Shown: one piece after another, positions 1 through 9,800 of the stretch
How positions within the stretch are numbered: position 1 is the stretch's first letter
How the letters are laid out: each line of letters starts with the position of its first letter
Assembly: GCF_003265705.1 (NCBI RefSeq)
Contig: NW_020312828.1
Span: 59,378,207 to 59,442,206 of the forward strand
Source of the DNA: Callorhinus ursinus
Taxonomy: Eukaryota; Chordata; Mammalia; Carnivora; Otariidae
DNA length: 64,000 nt
Reading direction: 5' to 3'
Notes under the pieces: generated by a model
The model's input: only the letters and a program-made list of their open reading frames with translations
Databases searched by the model: none
Told to the model about the DNA's origin: nothing
Program-made: the position numbers and the translations under genes

Positions 1-2684
1 CAACCAGACAGAAATCCCCTCCATGATTTCAGATCTGTTTCTCAATTTTACTAAGAGAAATGTCTATATTTGCATGTGTGCATGTGTGAGAGTGGGTGTG
101 TTCGCGTATGCGTGTGTAGATACCTCAATGCACCTGTCCTACACCTGCCTTCAAACAACTCATCACATGTCTCAGGTAAACATGAAAGCCAGTTCAAGAT
201 GTGAAACACATCGTTGGCTTAGCATCCTGGGAAAAAGCCACATCAACTTTATCAACTATGAGAGACACGTTAAAATGAACATGGTTTTCAAAACACCTTC
301 AAGAGCCACGTACCTGCTGCAGTGTCAATTAGGAGACTGCCTATTTCTAAAGTACTGAGAAACTATAAACAGGCAACTGACTTGGATGAATTTGATGAGG
401 TAATACCGATGAACTGCTGTTTGCACTGGGATAACTGTTTTCATGGTATATGCATGTGGCCCTAACCATGTTAACATACTGGAAGCCTGTGGATGGGAAA
501 ATGCTTGCAAGGACATTTATTCCCTGGGCCATTCAATCTGAGTTAAGCTGAAATTGGGTATCAATCTGATGGTTTCCAAACTCCTGTTTCGTACTGGTAT
601 CACCTTGGTTCCTTGTAAAAAGTAAATTCCTGGGCTTCATCTCCAGGTCAGGGATTCTACGATGGTATACTGAAATCTCAAGGATATTGGGAGAGGCTGC
701 TTGCCTACAGTTAAACCTGCCCCACCCCCCAAATTTTACACTAGCCTGAGATGTTCCACACAGCATGTCTGTTGAGCTGAGCAGTGCTGCCATGATGGCT
801 ATTCAAGATTTTGAACATGGTGCTCGGTCCAGCCATTCAAATTACCTGGCCTAATTCAAATAGTTTCCTAGTAATGTTTTAAATTATTCCTCTTGTACTA
901 CTGCACTTCCATGTTATGAGTGTTTGTCTTTTAAGTTTTTCAAGTTTTTTGGCTTTTATGCAAGGTAAGCTCCACTGTGTATGAGTTGTTTTGACATATT
1001 TAATTCCACAAGAGAATTCTAACCATCAATTCTTTCATCAGCATTCACACTACTGCAATGATAGAATGCTCTATTACTTAATATTTTTTCTCAGAGCCCA
1101 AGATACTGATGGTTGATTAATCTCAATCTGATGTAGTCAACAGTGATATTATTATCACTGTACTTTGATGGATTGAATTATTTGTAAATCCTGTAACACT
1201 CCTCATTAATTAACTCTATGGGTTAGAAGCTTACGGAGTTCAATTTTATTTTGTCATGTTCATGAAATTCACAGAATTATCTTGAAATACAGAATCTTTT
1301 CAAAAAAGAATTCTATGTAACAGAGTATAAGAAATTAAAAGATCCTGCTCTATAGAAATTGTTACAATCCATGACCTCTTTCATAACATAACACAAACAC
1401 TTCACCTTAAAACCCTGCATAATTGGAAAACATTTCCCATTTCCCCAACTTTTCATTATAGTCCATTACTAGATTATGGGTTGAGATGTAAGTGAGGCCT
1501 CTGTAGGCTTCAGGCTTCCAGACAGTAGGTGGATTTTGTTTTTCTTTTTAAGAGCCCTTATAATATCTTGATCAAATTAAATGCCATTATTTGCTCCAAG
1601 TTCTTCTGTGTATTTCCAGGGCTCAAATATTTATTCCTAGCTTGAATGTTGCAAAAAGTCTGTTGATATTTTCACATTATTTTTCCTGTAATCTAAAGCA
1701 TATAATATTCTTCAGAGTTGTTCTTACTGCCCAGCTCTACAAGTGGTTTAATGGCACAAACTGTAACAAAGGCAAAAGAAATTTAAGTGACTATGAAAGA
1801 TCAGGTTGTAGCAATGCCCACACCAGGGTATCATTCCACACGAGATGTGTTCCTCTGTAAGACATTTTGTCCAGGTAACCTGAGAGGTTACGATTCAGTA
1901 ATAGAAGGTTCATGTTTTAATATTTAATAGATCCAGCATGTATTACCTAATAATGGAAGCTATTATTTATGAGTGCATGCTAATTTTTTAGCTTATACAC
2001 ATTATTTCTGTGGTTTTCAAACTTGTTATATCAGTGAAGACATTTTTCAAACCTTACATGGGTGCTCAATATCTCTGTATCTCTAATTAGTACACGTGAA
2101 GCTGCTAGGGGAGAAGGTCTGACGGAATTCTCAGGGCTCCACTGGGCTCATGCAATTAAGATGGTTTTGGGAATCCTTGCTGAACACCAATGCATTATTA
2201 ACAAATTTAAACAGGGGAAATTGAACTCATTTTCAAGATTCTGAAACAGAGCTGAGAGACTAAATAATACATCTAGTAAGCTTTAAATCTGCTTTTTTTC
2301 TTTTTCTTTTTTGTCCAAGGCCAGAATTTTTTTTTTTTTTGTATGCCATATGGCTTCTTTTTGAAAGAGAAAAATACTTTCTTTCACAGGGTGTAACACA
2401 TGGGTAATGTATTTTCATAAGCAATGGCAAATTTTTCTAGATTAAAAATTAGGCAACCCATGATGAACCTCTGTATACATCCTATTTTATTCTAGCTGAC
2501 CTGAAATTATATGCTTTAACTTCTCAAGGTGTCCCTCCAGTACTTTGGAGCTTTTAGTCCCTTTCTTTCTTGGTGATTCAGGTTTGATATTGGGTTTTTT
2601 TTTGGTTCCCAAATTCCTACTCTGATCTGCAACTTGAATTATATTCCTAAATATGTAATTAATCTATAGGAAATTATTAACTTT
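1..2684. other. Unassigned AT-rich sequence, no gene seen
   Basis: No recognisable gene or intact repeat. Open frames here are short (up to 111 codons), overlap each other on both strands and resemble no family I know, so I treat them as chance. There is a degenerate alternating TG/CA patch at about 72-117 and T-rich runs at about 2292-2340. The 1591-1860 frame is rich in Cys, Ser and Phe and shows no domain pattern. Confidence 0.6.
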
Positions 2685-3045
2685 TAAAGATTTTATTTAT
2701 TTATTTATTTTAAAAGATTTATTTATTTATTTTAGAGAAAGCACCTGTGAGCACGGGGCGGGGGGGGGGGAGGCAGAGGGAAAGGGAGAGAGAGAATCTC
2801 CAGCTGACTCCCCACTAAGCAAGGAGCCTGATGTGAGGCTTGATTCCATGTGGCTGACCTGAGCTGAAATCAAGAGTCGGATGCTCAACTGATTGAGCCA
2901 CCCAGGCGCCCCTATTTATGTATTTACTTATTCATTTATTATCTATTTATTTATTTTTTTTTAAGCAAACTCTATATCTAACATGGGGCTCAAACCCCAA
3001 GATCAAGATTCACATGCTCTACCTACTGAGTCAGCCAGGCACTCC
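2685..3045 (-). mobile_element. Older tRNA-derived carnivore SINE, split by a younger SINE
   Basis: Read on the minus strand, the head is at 3045 and the A-rich tail at about 2685. The body at about 2962-3045 contains the reverse complement of the SINE A/B-box region (ACCTACTGAGTCAGCCAGGC), with more changes than other copies, consistent with age. The tail, a (TTTA)-rich run, is interrupted by a second SINE at about 2712-2912. The outer flanks share TTAACTTTT at 2676-2684 and 3054-3062, a plausible TSD for the older element. The family is secure from the conserved promoter region; the subfamily is not assigned. Confidence 0.75.
2712..2912 (-). mobile_element. SINEC-type carnivore SINE, nested in the older SINE
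   Basis: The minus-strand head is visible as GAGCCACCCAGGCGCCCC at about 2895-2912, followed (toward lower coordinates) by the diagnostic B-box stretch, a G/A-rich body with a run of about ten G at 2760-2770, and an AAAGATTTATTTATTT tail. It sits inside the tail of the older SINE, so it is the younger of the two. Exact TSD edges cannot be resolved because both sides are TTTA-rich. Confidence 0.85.
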
Positions 3046-3504
3046 AGATATTGTTAACTTTTCAAAATGCATTCTTTACATAAAAAATTTACATGGTTCA
3101 AATAAATGATCGTTGGGTATTAAGAAACAGAACCAAAATATTTTAGAAATGAAGTGAATTTAACATCTTGTCCAAACTACTCACTTTGGCTAAGGCCATC
3201 TTAAGATTTATACATTGGAAAATTGTCTGGAGTATTTCTCAGTATATTTAAACACAAGCAAATCATAAAGAAATATTAAAATATATGGCTCCTCTATTTT
3301 ATTTCCCAAGAAAACTCAAAGGCACAACATGGGCACACTTTTTCTTTCCTTATTATAATAAAATCCTCGTCATTTTAGATCATTTGGGTCTAAATTTATT
3401 GATAAGTTTGCTATGAAAATGACTTAGCAAAACCTTAATTACAAAATACATGGAAATGCATGTTTTCAAGAAGCGTTCTATTCAAATCAGTGCAATCCAG
3501 CATC

Positions 3505-3692
3505 AAGTAGTGAGCAAACTTATTTGCTCATTTAACAAGTGCTTACTGAGGATCTATGAGTTGTCTTATGAGGTGGGGATAGAACAGGAAACAATTAAGA
3601 CAAAAAATTTTTGCTTTCATTCTGGTGTGGGAGAAAAGCGCACCATTCAAATACTGTGGAGAAAACAGAAATGCATAACACTGTTGTCCTAA
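3505..3692 (-). repeat. Probable L2 3'-end relic
   Basis: The stretch from about 3530 resembles the reverse complement of the L2 3' end: a 'caTTTAacAAgTGcTTAcTGAG' pattern followed by a 'ggggATAgaacaggaAACAA' pattern. These match the usual order 'ageneral ...acaaatatttattgagcacc... ctggggatacagcagtgaac...'. The match is from memory and weak in places. The 80-codon frame at 3450-3692 is a by-product. Confidence 0.5.
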
Positions 3693-4061
3693 AAGAGAGA
3701 GAGCACAGTGCAGTGTGTACCTAAACAGTATTAATGCAAGGAAGAGGAAGTGGTTAATTTAGACTGATTAGATAAAGTACAGTAATTTTATTTTAAAAGG
3801 TAAAGAACTGAGGTTAATTCAAACGAACTAAAATGTAGCTGTCTTTACTTTGAAGGTTAAAAAAACATAAACCAAAAAAACTAGAATAGCACTGAGGCTG
3901 GTCCAAACTCAACATTTATAAAGATGGGAATGGTGAGCAGTGTTCTAGATTGCCCAACAGAAGCCTTTAGCGGTTGCCTAAACTTGGAAGGACCGTGAAT
4001 TTGCACCTATGTGAGAAGGTGGATGAAGAGTGCTGAATGGCTCAGTAAGAGAGCTGGTGTT

Positions 4062-4238
4062 GGGGCGCCTGGTGGCTCAGCTGGCTGAGCGTCAGACTCT
4101 TGATTTTGGCTCAGGTCATGATCTCAAGGTTGTGAGATTAAGCCCTGCATTGGACTCTGTGCTGGGCATGGAGCCTGTTTCAGATTCTCTCTTTGCTCCC
4201 CAACCTGGCTTGCTCGCGTGCTCTCTCTTTAAAAAAAA

Positions 4239-4270
<32 letters not shown>
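4062..4270 (+). mobile_element. SINEC carnivore SINE with 14-bp TSD
   Basis: The head GGGGCGCCTGGTGGCTCAG starts at 4062 and is followed by the tRNA-derived body with CTCAGGTCATGATCTCA, a pyrimidine-rich CT stretch, A17 at 4231-4247 and a (GA)n tract to about 4276. AGAGAGCTGGTGTT occurs at 4048-4061 and again at 4271-4284, an exact 14-bp TSD that fixes the boundaries. The (GA)n probably grew from the junction of the A tail with the AGAGAG start of the TSD. The 100-codon frame over this element is not a gene. Confidence 0.95.

Positions 4271-4276
<6 letters not shown>
4231..4276 (+). repeat. A17 followed by (GA)n microsatellite
   Basis: A pure A run (4231-4247) leads straight into about 14 GA units. 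It lies at the 3' end of the SINE and is the usual substrate for tail-derived microsatellite growth. Confidence 0.9.
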
Positions 4277-4278
<2 letters not shown>

Positions 4279-4284
4279 GGTGTT

Positions 4285-6579
4285 GATTACTTCAAGCAAA
4301 GAGAACAATTAAGGGTTCTGAGCTGGGTATAAAGCAATCCTGTTTGTGTGTTAGGCATACACATTCATGGGAAGTATGGCCTATGAATTGGAGAAGTAAA
4401 AATAGCAGCCCCTTTAGGAAGTCCACGGGGTTCTGATGAGTAAGCAACAACAAAGAGACAACTGAAAGGAGGGGTTAAATTCAAGAGAAATTTTGGCACC
4501 ACATGAGATCACATGACTTCTAGTTCCTTTTCAACCCTAATGCTCAGTGACTGGATATGAGGAAATGGAAGAGGGACAGTCAAAGACAAGGTTCCCTGGG
4601 GACATGAGTTGGTAGCTAACAGAATGGCTCCCAGAAGGTTGTGCTCTTAGATTGTTTATAGCATTCCAAAAATAGAAGCACTAGCAAAGCTCAGAAGACT
4701 TTGTTTTGTAAATGGTGTATGGCATACTTGAATCTAGAGCTCTCTTAAATGAGTATTTACTCTAATTTATAGGAGAGACCATCAGTGTAGTCTTCTTAAT
4801 ATATAGACATATACCTTATCATATCACTCATAACTATTTGCAGTGACAAGCTGAACCAAATGGGCAAAATCCAAGCCCCGTACCCAGTTGCTACTGGTCA
4901 TTCAGGGCACCTCTATGGGTCTCATCTGTAAGCAGACAGGGTTGGATACATCATATTGATGATTCCTTCATTCTCAACAGGTTATGTTTCTAGTCAATAA
5001 TGTTGCCATATTTCAATTCAAATTTTACTAATCCACTTGTAGAAAATTAGTCAGATGTGACTGAAAACATGAGTAATTATTTTACTGCACATTTACTGAA
5101 GCAGTACCTGGTATGACAACCAGCACCAGGGAAACATAAGAACACAGAACTTAGCACTTATGAAAGCTGTTTTGAAAGAGGAGAGTATTGATTAATTATG
5201 GTAGACATCTATAGTTCTAGTTTAAATTAAAATTATTCATGGAGAATTGAAAACTTTCACCATTAAAAAAAATCCTTTCAAGACTATGTTGAAATTCTAT
5301 TTTTAAAATACAAGCTAAAATCATTAAAAGCTAAGGTGAATTTTTTTAAAACATGGAATTGTTAATGCAGGTTTATACTTTTCTAATGCATATATTAATT
5401 CAAGCTAACCAGTCAAAAGAAAACCTAGCTTCGATGTTACCAGGGAGTAGCTAAAATTAACTTGTAATTTACAATCAACAAATAGTTAATAGGCTAAGAT
5501 CCTAAAAAATTCTTAAATACCCATCCATTGCCTTGTTTACATTTTACCTTACTGAAATTTTTCTTCATGGTAAAAAAATAAAACTTTAGAGCAATGTAAG
5601 GTAAAACACCAACATATCTGAATTGTGAAAAGGGAAAAGAACCTAAAACACTCCAAGAAGAGTTACATATATTCCATGGAAACCTAAAAGAGCCTTAACA
5701 GACACTGTGAATGAAAACAATTAATTTGTTGATACTGGTCCTCCAAAGGGATTTCAATTCATTTTGACTATTGGTCAAAGTAAGTACTTTCTCATTAAAA
5801 GTACTGATTCACTGCTTAAAAATGAATTTTGCTCGTAAGCCTTCTAAATTTTAAATCTTACCTTTTCTTTTTTTAACCAATTCACATTTGACGATAGCTT
5901 TTAGTGCACTGTATTTCCCAAAGTTCCAGTTGGTGATATTTCTAAGGTATCTCCCTATTCATCTAGGTTTTGAGCCACTCTTCCAACAGGATCAAGATCA
6001 ACAACCGTAGAATCACACCAGGGTGAGCAAATTGTATAATTTTCTTACCCATAATAATGGTTTTGTAGAATGACAAAGTTAAATGAAAACCAAGTGAGAT
6101 GATAAAACTATGATCCCCAAAGACTATTAGACTGTTGATTTAGTGATCTTTTAAGTGGAACTGCCTGCCTGAATTTTTGAATTGTGAACAGGTGTTTAGG
6201 TGTGCAGAATTCTCATTGATTTTAATGGAGTTACACTATGAAATCCCTATATACTACTTTGATTGTTTCCCATATGTAGAGCATAATCAAATTCAGACCA
6301 CTGAAGTTATCCACATGTCTCTGAAGCTAGGATTTTGTCAGCATACTGAATTGTACAAATGGATAACCATGTCTTTTCTGTAGAGCAGCTAAGTATAAAT
6401 TGTGCACAATGGTGGTCCATCACATACAGACTTCCAAAAAATGATACATATATAATATAAAAATATATATTATATATATATATAGACAATACATCAGTGA
6501 ATTCTATTCAAGGACAACATTGGCTACCCATTAATAATTAGATTTTTTTTAATTATCAGAAGGATATTGAGCAGGGAGG
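4285..6579. other. Unassigned AT-rich sequence, no gene seen
   Basis: No gene or intact mobile element was recognised. There is a TA-rich low-complexity patch at about 6442-6484 (TATATATA runs). Short frames at 6177-6383 (+) and 6307-6489 (-) overlap and show no family signature. Confidence 0.6.
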
Positions 6580-6674
6580 GATTTCTGTCTCTTTTGTTTA
6601 CTGAAATATCTCCAGTGCCTAGAACAGTGACCCATACATAGTGTCTAATAAATATTTGATAAATGAATGAATTG
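6580..6674 (+). repeat. L2 3'-end relic
   Basis: The segment reads CTCCAGTGCCTAGAACAGTG, then a diverged 'cCatACATAGTgtctaATAAATATTTGaTAAATGAATGAAT'. This is the well-known terminal part of L2 in plus orientation, with only moderate decay. Confidence 0.8.
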
Positions 6675-7397
6675 CAAATAACCCATCCTTAAATACAATC
6701 ATCATCTGCTCAGTTAAAATTATAATCAGACTGCAGATTAAGAAAATCATTTTATTTTTCTGAAATATTACTATCTTAGTTTATCTAGTATGTAAAATCA
6801 ACACATACACATACACACATGTATACACCACAGCAGATTCAAAACATGATTACCTTGTTGAAAGTTCAGTAAAAAGCCCATCATACTATAAAACTTCTAC
6901 ATTATAATAAGGTTGGCATGAAAGGTGCTTTGGAATCACACACATAAGCCTATTGTGCAGAGTTTTGAATAAATGCTGTTATATGACCACCAAAAAAAAA
7001 AACCTCTACATTATAAATATTTTCTCTTTATTTTTTATACAATAAAATGCATTGAAATTATACTTACCAGAGCGAGAACATTATTTCATTTTATTTTATT
7101 TGCTTTTATTTTTTAAGAACACTATTTTAGAACAGAATTTTGCTACCAGATTGCAGGAACATCACATTGGTGGTAGGATCGGTAAAGGAACCAGTCACGT
7201 GATCTAGAAACTAGGTTTTTTTTTTTTTCCCTTAAGTCAAGCCTTATAAACAAGTTAAGCCTTATAACCAGCACCATGATAATCATTTTCTACAAACTTC
7301 AAAATTGCTTTTATTCAGAAACTGGTCTAAGAAGCAGTTTGGATAATTAATCTTTCCATCATCTCCCTGTCTACCCTCTGAACTCTTTGTAGGATGC
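6675..7397. other. Unassigned AT-rich sequence
   Basis: No gene seen. It contains TTTTA-rich low complexity at about 7081-7115 and a small tandem duplication of about 17 bp around 7238-7268 (AAGCCTTATAA occurs twice). Confidence 0.55.
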
Positions 7398-7500
7398 ATT
7401 CATTCAAGCAACAACATACCATTTATTGATCACCTATTATATTCTTAGCTCTGGGCATACAGATATGAGTAAGAGACAATATCTGATATGAATATGTTTA
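7398..7500 (-). repeat. L2 3'-end relic
   Basis: CATTCATTCAAGCAACA followed by ATTTATTGATCACCTATTAT and GGGCATACAGATATGAGTAA is the reverse complement of the L2 terminus, in the right order and spacing. Confidence 0.7.
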
Positions 7501-7569
7501 TCTTGCTGTTGAAGCCAAATTATGTAACAAGTATCTCAGAAATGGCCAAATAAGTGTAGCTACAGCTAT

Positions 7570-7760
7570 TTCTACAAGACAGTAGTATTAGCATAGTGGT
7601 TAACAACATAGTGGTTAATAGTTTTGTCTGAGAGGTTCACAGAAGGTTGTAGTCTCACAAACATAAGAGTGATAAAGGCTGAACAAGTAGTACCAGCTGA
7701 ATTCTCTCTGCATGTTATAAAATACAATGAAAAATCTGGGAATTCTAGGTAGTACCAGAT
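7570..7760 (+). repeat. Possible MIR 5' portion
   Basis: The start, TTAGCATAGTGGTTAACA, matches the MIR head pattern (acagtatagcatagtggttaag). It is followed by a partial repeat of CATAGTGGTTAA, as if the head were locally duplicated. The rest is too diverged for a firm call. Confidence 0.4.
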
Positions 7761-7959
7761 CATTCAAATACTATTTATTATAACTCCCCATGTTCCAGGT
7801 AATGTGCTAAACGCTTTATATGTATTAAGGACAGATGACAGATACATATGTCCATACATCCATAGGTAGATACGTGACAGATCGATACAGATAGACCATC
7901 AATTACATATTTTGTTAAGGCAATTAATAGTTTGTATTATAATTATTTGTTTACATAGA

Positions 7960-8095
7960 TGCCTTCCCTCTACAGAGCATGAATCCCTTGTGGACACTGT
8001 CTTATTCAGCTGTGTGTCCCCAGAAACAGCTAAGTTTCCTTCCCCATGGTAGGCATTCCATAAAGGTTTCTTGAACTAATGAACACCTGAACCAA
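7960..8095 (+). repeat. L2 3'-end relic
   Basis: The stretch from 'cCTCTACAGAGCATGAA' through CAGCTGTGTGTCCCCAG and 'tAGGCATtCcATAAAgGTTTcTTGAAcTAATGAA' has the order of the L2 3' region. Moderately diverged. Confidence 0.65.
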
Positions 8096-8894
8096 CATCT
8101 TTGTGGCATCTCTCAAGTCAATTAATATTTCTACACCTCAAATTTTCTCAATCTAGTTGGCCTCTAAGGGCCTTTTGATTTAGAAAATACTATAAAGTTT
8201 TCCCTCTAAGTTCCATATTAACTGATTTCTATAAACCTCAGCTAGAGGGGTAAGAAAGAAAATATGGTTGTTTCAGGATCTGATTAAAAGCTGCAGGCAC
8301 ATCCTTTATTCTTGAACCTATCCATTCCAGAGACACAAAATGTTTATTAATTGCCTATAGGTTCAGATCTATTTTATGTTCCCGAATTCTTTTTAAATTA
8401 GTAATTACTTTGAACACACAAATATAAAAATAACATAAAAGCACAATCTAACAAATTCTAACCTTAAAGCAAACAAACAATGCACACCACCAATAAACCA
8501 AAGTCCCTATCAATGGAGGAGAAGCCTCCTGGTTACCTGTTTCCAGTACTTTTCTTCTTTCTCCTAAGAGGTAACCACAATCCTAAATTTAGTGTATCTT
8601 TCCTATACCAAAAGAGCAAAGTCCACAGCCAGAAGTGAATGAAATTCATAATGAGGGTATTCTGAAGAAATATCATCTCACTCTCAAAGTCTCAACAATG
8701 CCCTGGGTAATCACTACTGATCCCCAAGGAACAAGACAGTTTCCAAGCAACTCCGGTGTACACAGAGGATGGCCAAAAGATCTCTGCAGACAATCAAGCA
8801 GCTGCCTGGGTAGAAAAATCATTGTGACCACTCATCGCCCCTTCATAAGAGGGCTTCAACCAATAGTCTGAGAATTTATAATGTAGCAAGAAGC
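8096..8894. other. Unassigned sequence, no gene seen
   Basis: No repeat or gene could be assigned. The 78-codon frame at 8635-8871 has no known motif and no paired splice signals that I can defend. Confidence 0.5.
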
Positions 8895-9318
8895 AGAATA
8901 ATGCAGTGGTCACAAGCTGGGGCTTGCAGCCATTGCTCTTATTTTGTGACCCTGAGCAAGTTACTTAACCTCTCCCGTACTTGAGTCATGTCATCTATAG
9001 AGTGGAGGTGAGAACTGTGTCTGCCTCACAGAGTTGTTCGGATTAAGTGAATTAATGCATGTAGGATGCTTTCAAGAGTATCTGACACAGGATACCTGCT
9101 GGGGTCAGTTGGTGAAGCACCTGCCTTCGGCTCAGGTCATGATCCCAGAGTTCTGGGATCGAGTCCCATATCGGACTCCTGCTCAGCAGGGAGTCTGCTT
9201 CTCCCTCTGCCCCACCCCACACTCGTGCGCGAGCGTGCACGTGCACACGCACGTGAAAAAATAAATAAAAAATCTTTAAATAAAAAGAGTATCTGGAACA
9301 TAGTGAGTGTGCAATAAA
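8895..9318 (+). repeat. MIR element interrupted by a SINEC insertion
   Basis: The left part (8895-9085) carries the MIR core order: 'gcagtggtcacaagct...', then GAGCAAGTTACTTAACCTCT, 'TCATCTATAGAGTGGAGGTGAG', CTCACAGAGTTGTTCGGATT and AAGTGAATTAATGCATGTAG. The right part (9285-9318) supplies the missing 3' end, ATCTGGAACATAGTGAGTGT followed by GCAATAAATGTTT. The two halves join cleanly once the SINE and one TSD copy are removed. The MIR is therefore older than the SINE. Confidence 0.9.
9086..9284 (+). mobile_element. SINEC carnivore SINE inside a MIR, 11-bp TSD
   Basis: The tRNA-derived body is recognisable (GCACCTGCCTTCGGCTCAGG, then TCATGATCCCAGAGTTCTGG), followed by the CTCTGCCCCA region, an alternating GCGCGAGCGTGCACGTGCAC patch and an AAATAAATAAAAAATCTTTAAATAAA tail. 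AAGAGTATCTG occurs at 9074-9084 and 9285-9295, giving the TSD. The head is diverged: a few bases are lost from the GGGGCGCCTGG start. Confidence 0.9.
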
Positions 9319-9532
9319 TGTTTAAAGTTAATACATTCTACGTCCACAAACAAAATTTTACAAAGGGATGTGCTATTTCCTCCCCATCACCTCCAGAAAT
9401 TTATCAGGGCCATGCACCTCCTCAGAAAAGAAAGCACGCTCATCACTAGAACTCCATGTTTTGTAGTCGCCTTATAGTGTGGATAATAAAACACAAAAGG
9501 CCAGGCAATCTTGCTTCTTTCTAATCTCTGTT

Positions 9533-9630
9533 CATTTATTTGATGCCCTTCTTGAGCAGCACCTACTAAACGTCAGTCCGTGAAGTATGCACTAGGGATA
9601 GAGGGTGATGAAATCAGAGAGGACATTGCC
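9533..9630 (-). repeat. Probable L2 3'-end relic
   Basis: 'TTCATTTATTTGATGCCC' followed by 'GAGCAgCACCTACTAAaCGTCAG' and 'CTAGGGATAGAGGGTGATGA' follows the reverse-complement L2 terminal order, with many changes. Confidence 0.55.
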
Positions 9631-9667
9631 AACAATCATACATTAAACACAGAATTGCACCAAAATT

Positions 9668-9800
9668 TGACTCGAGGTAGGATCCTTCATTGGCTGTTGC
9701 AAAATGTTTACCCTCTCTAAGCCTCAACTTTCTCATTCATAAAATAAAGGCGGTAACACTTGCTCTCTCTCCTTCATGGTGCCGTGAACTTAAGTAAAGT
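9668..9800 (+). repeat. MIR relic
   Basis: The region 'tgttTaCCCTCTCTAAGCCTCAACTTTCTCATTCATAAAATAAAGGCGGTAACAcTTGCTCTCTC', then 'gtgccGTGAACTTAAGTAAAG', matches the MIR core and 3' half (ttaacctctctgtgcctcagt..., tcatctgtaaaatggggataa...). Confidence 0.7.

Noticed and set aside
4030..4332. 100-codon frame with a Lys/Arg-Glu repeat at its C-terminus
   Set aside because: It is a translation of a SINE, its poly-A and the GA microsatellite.
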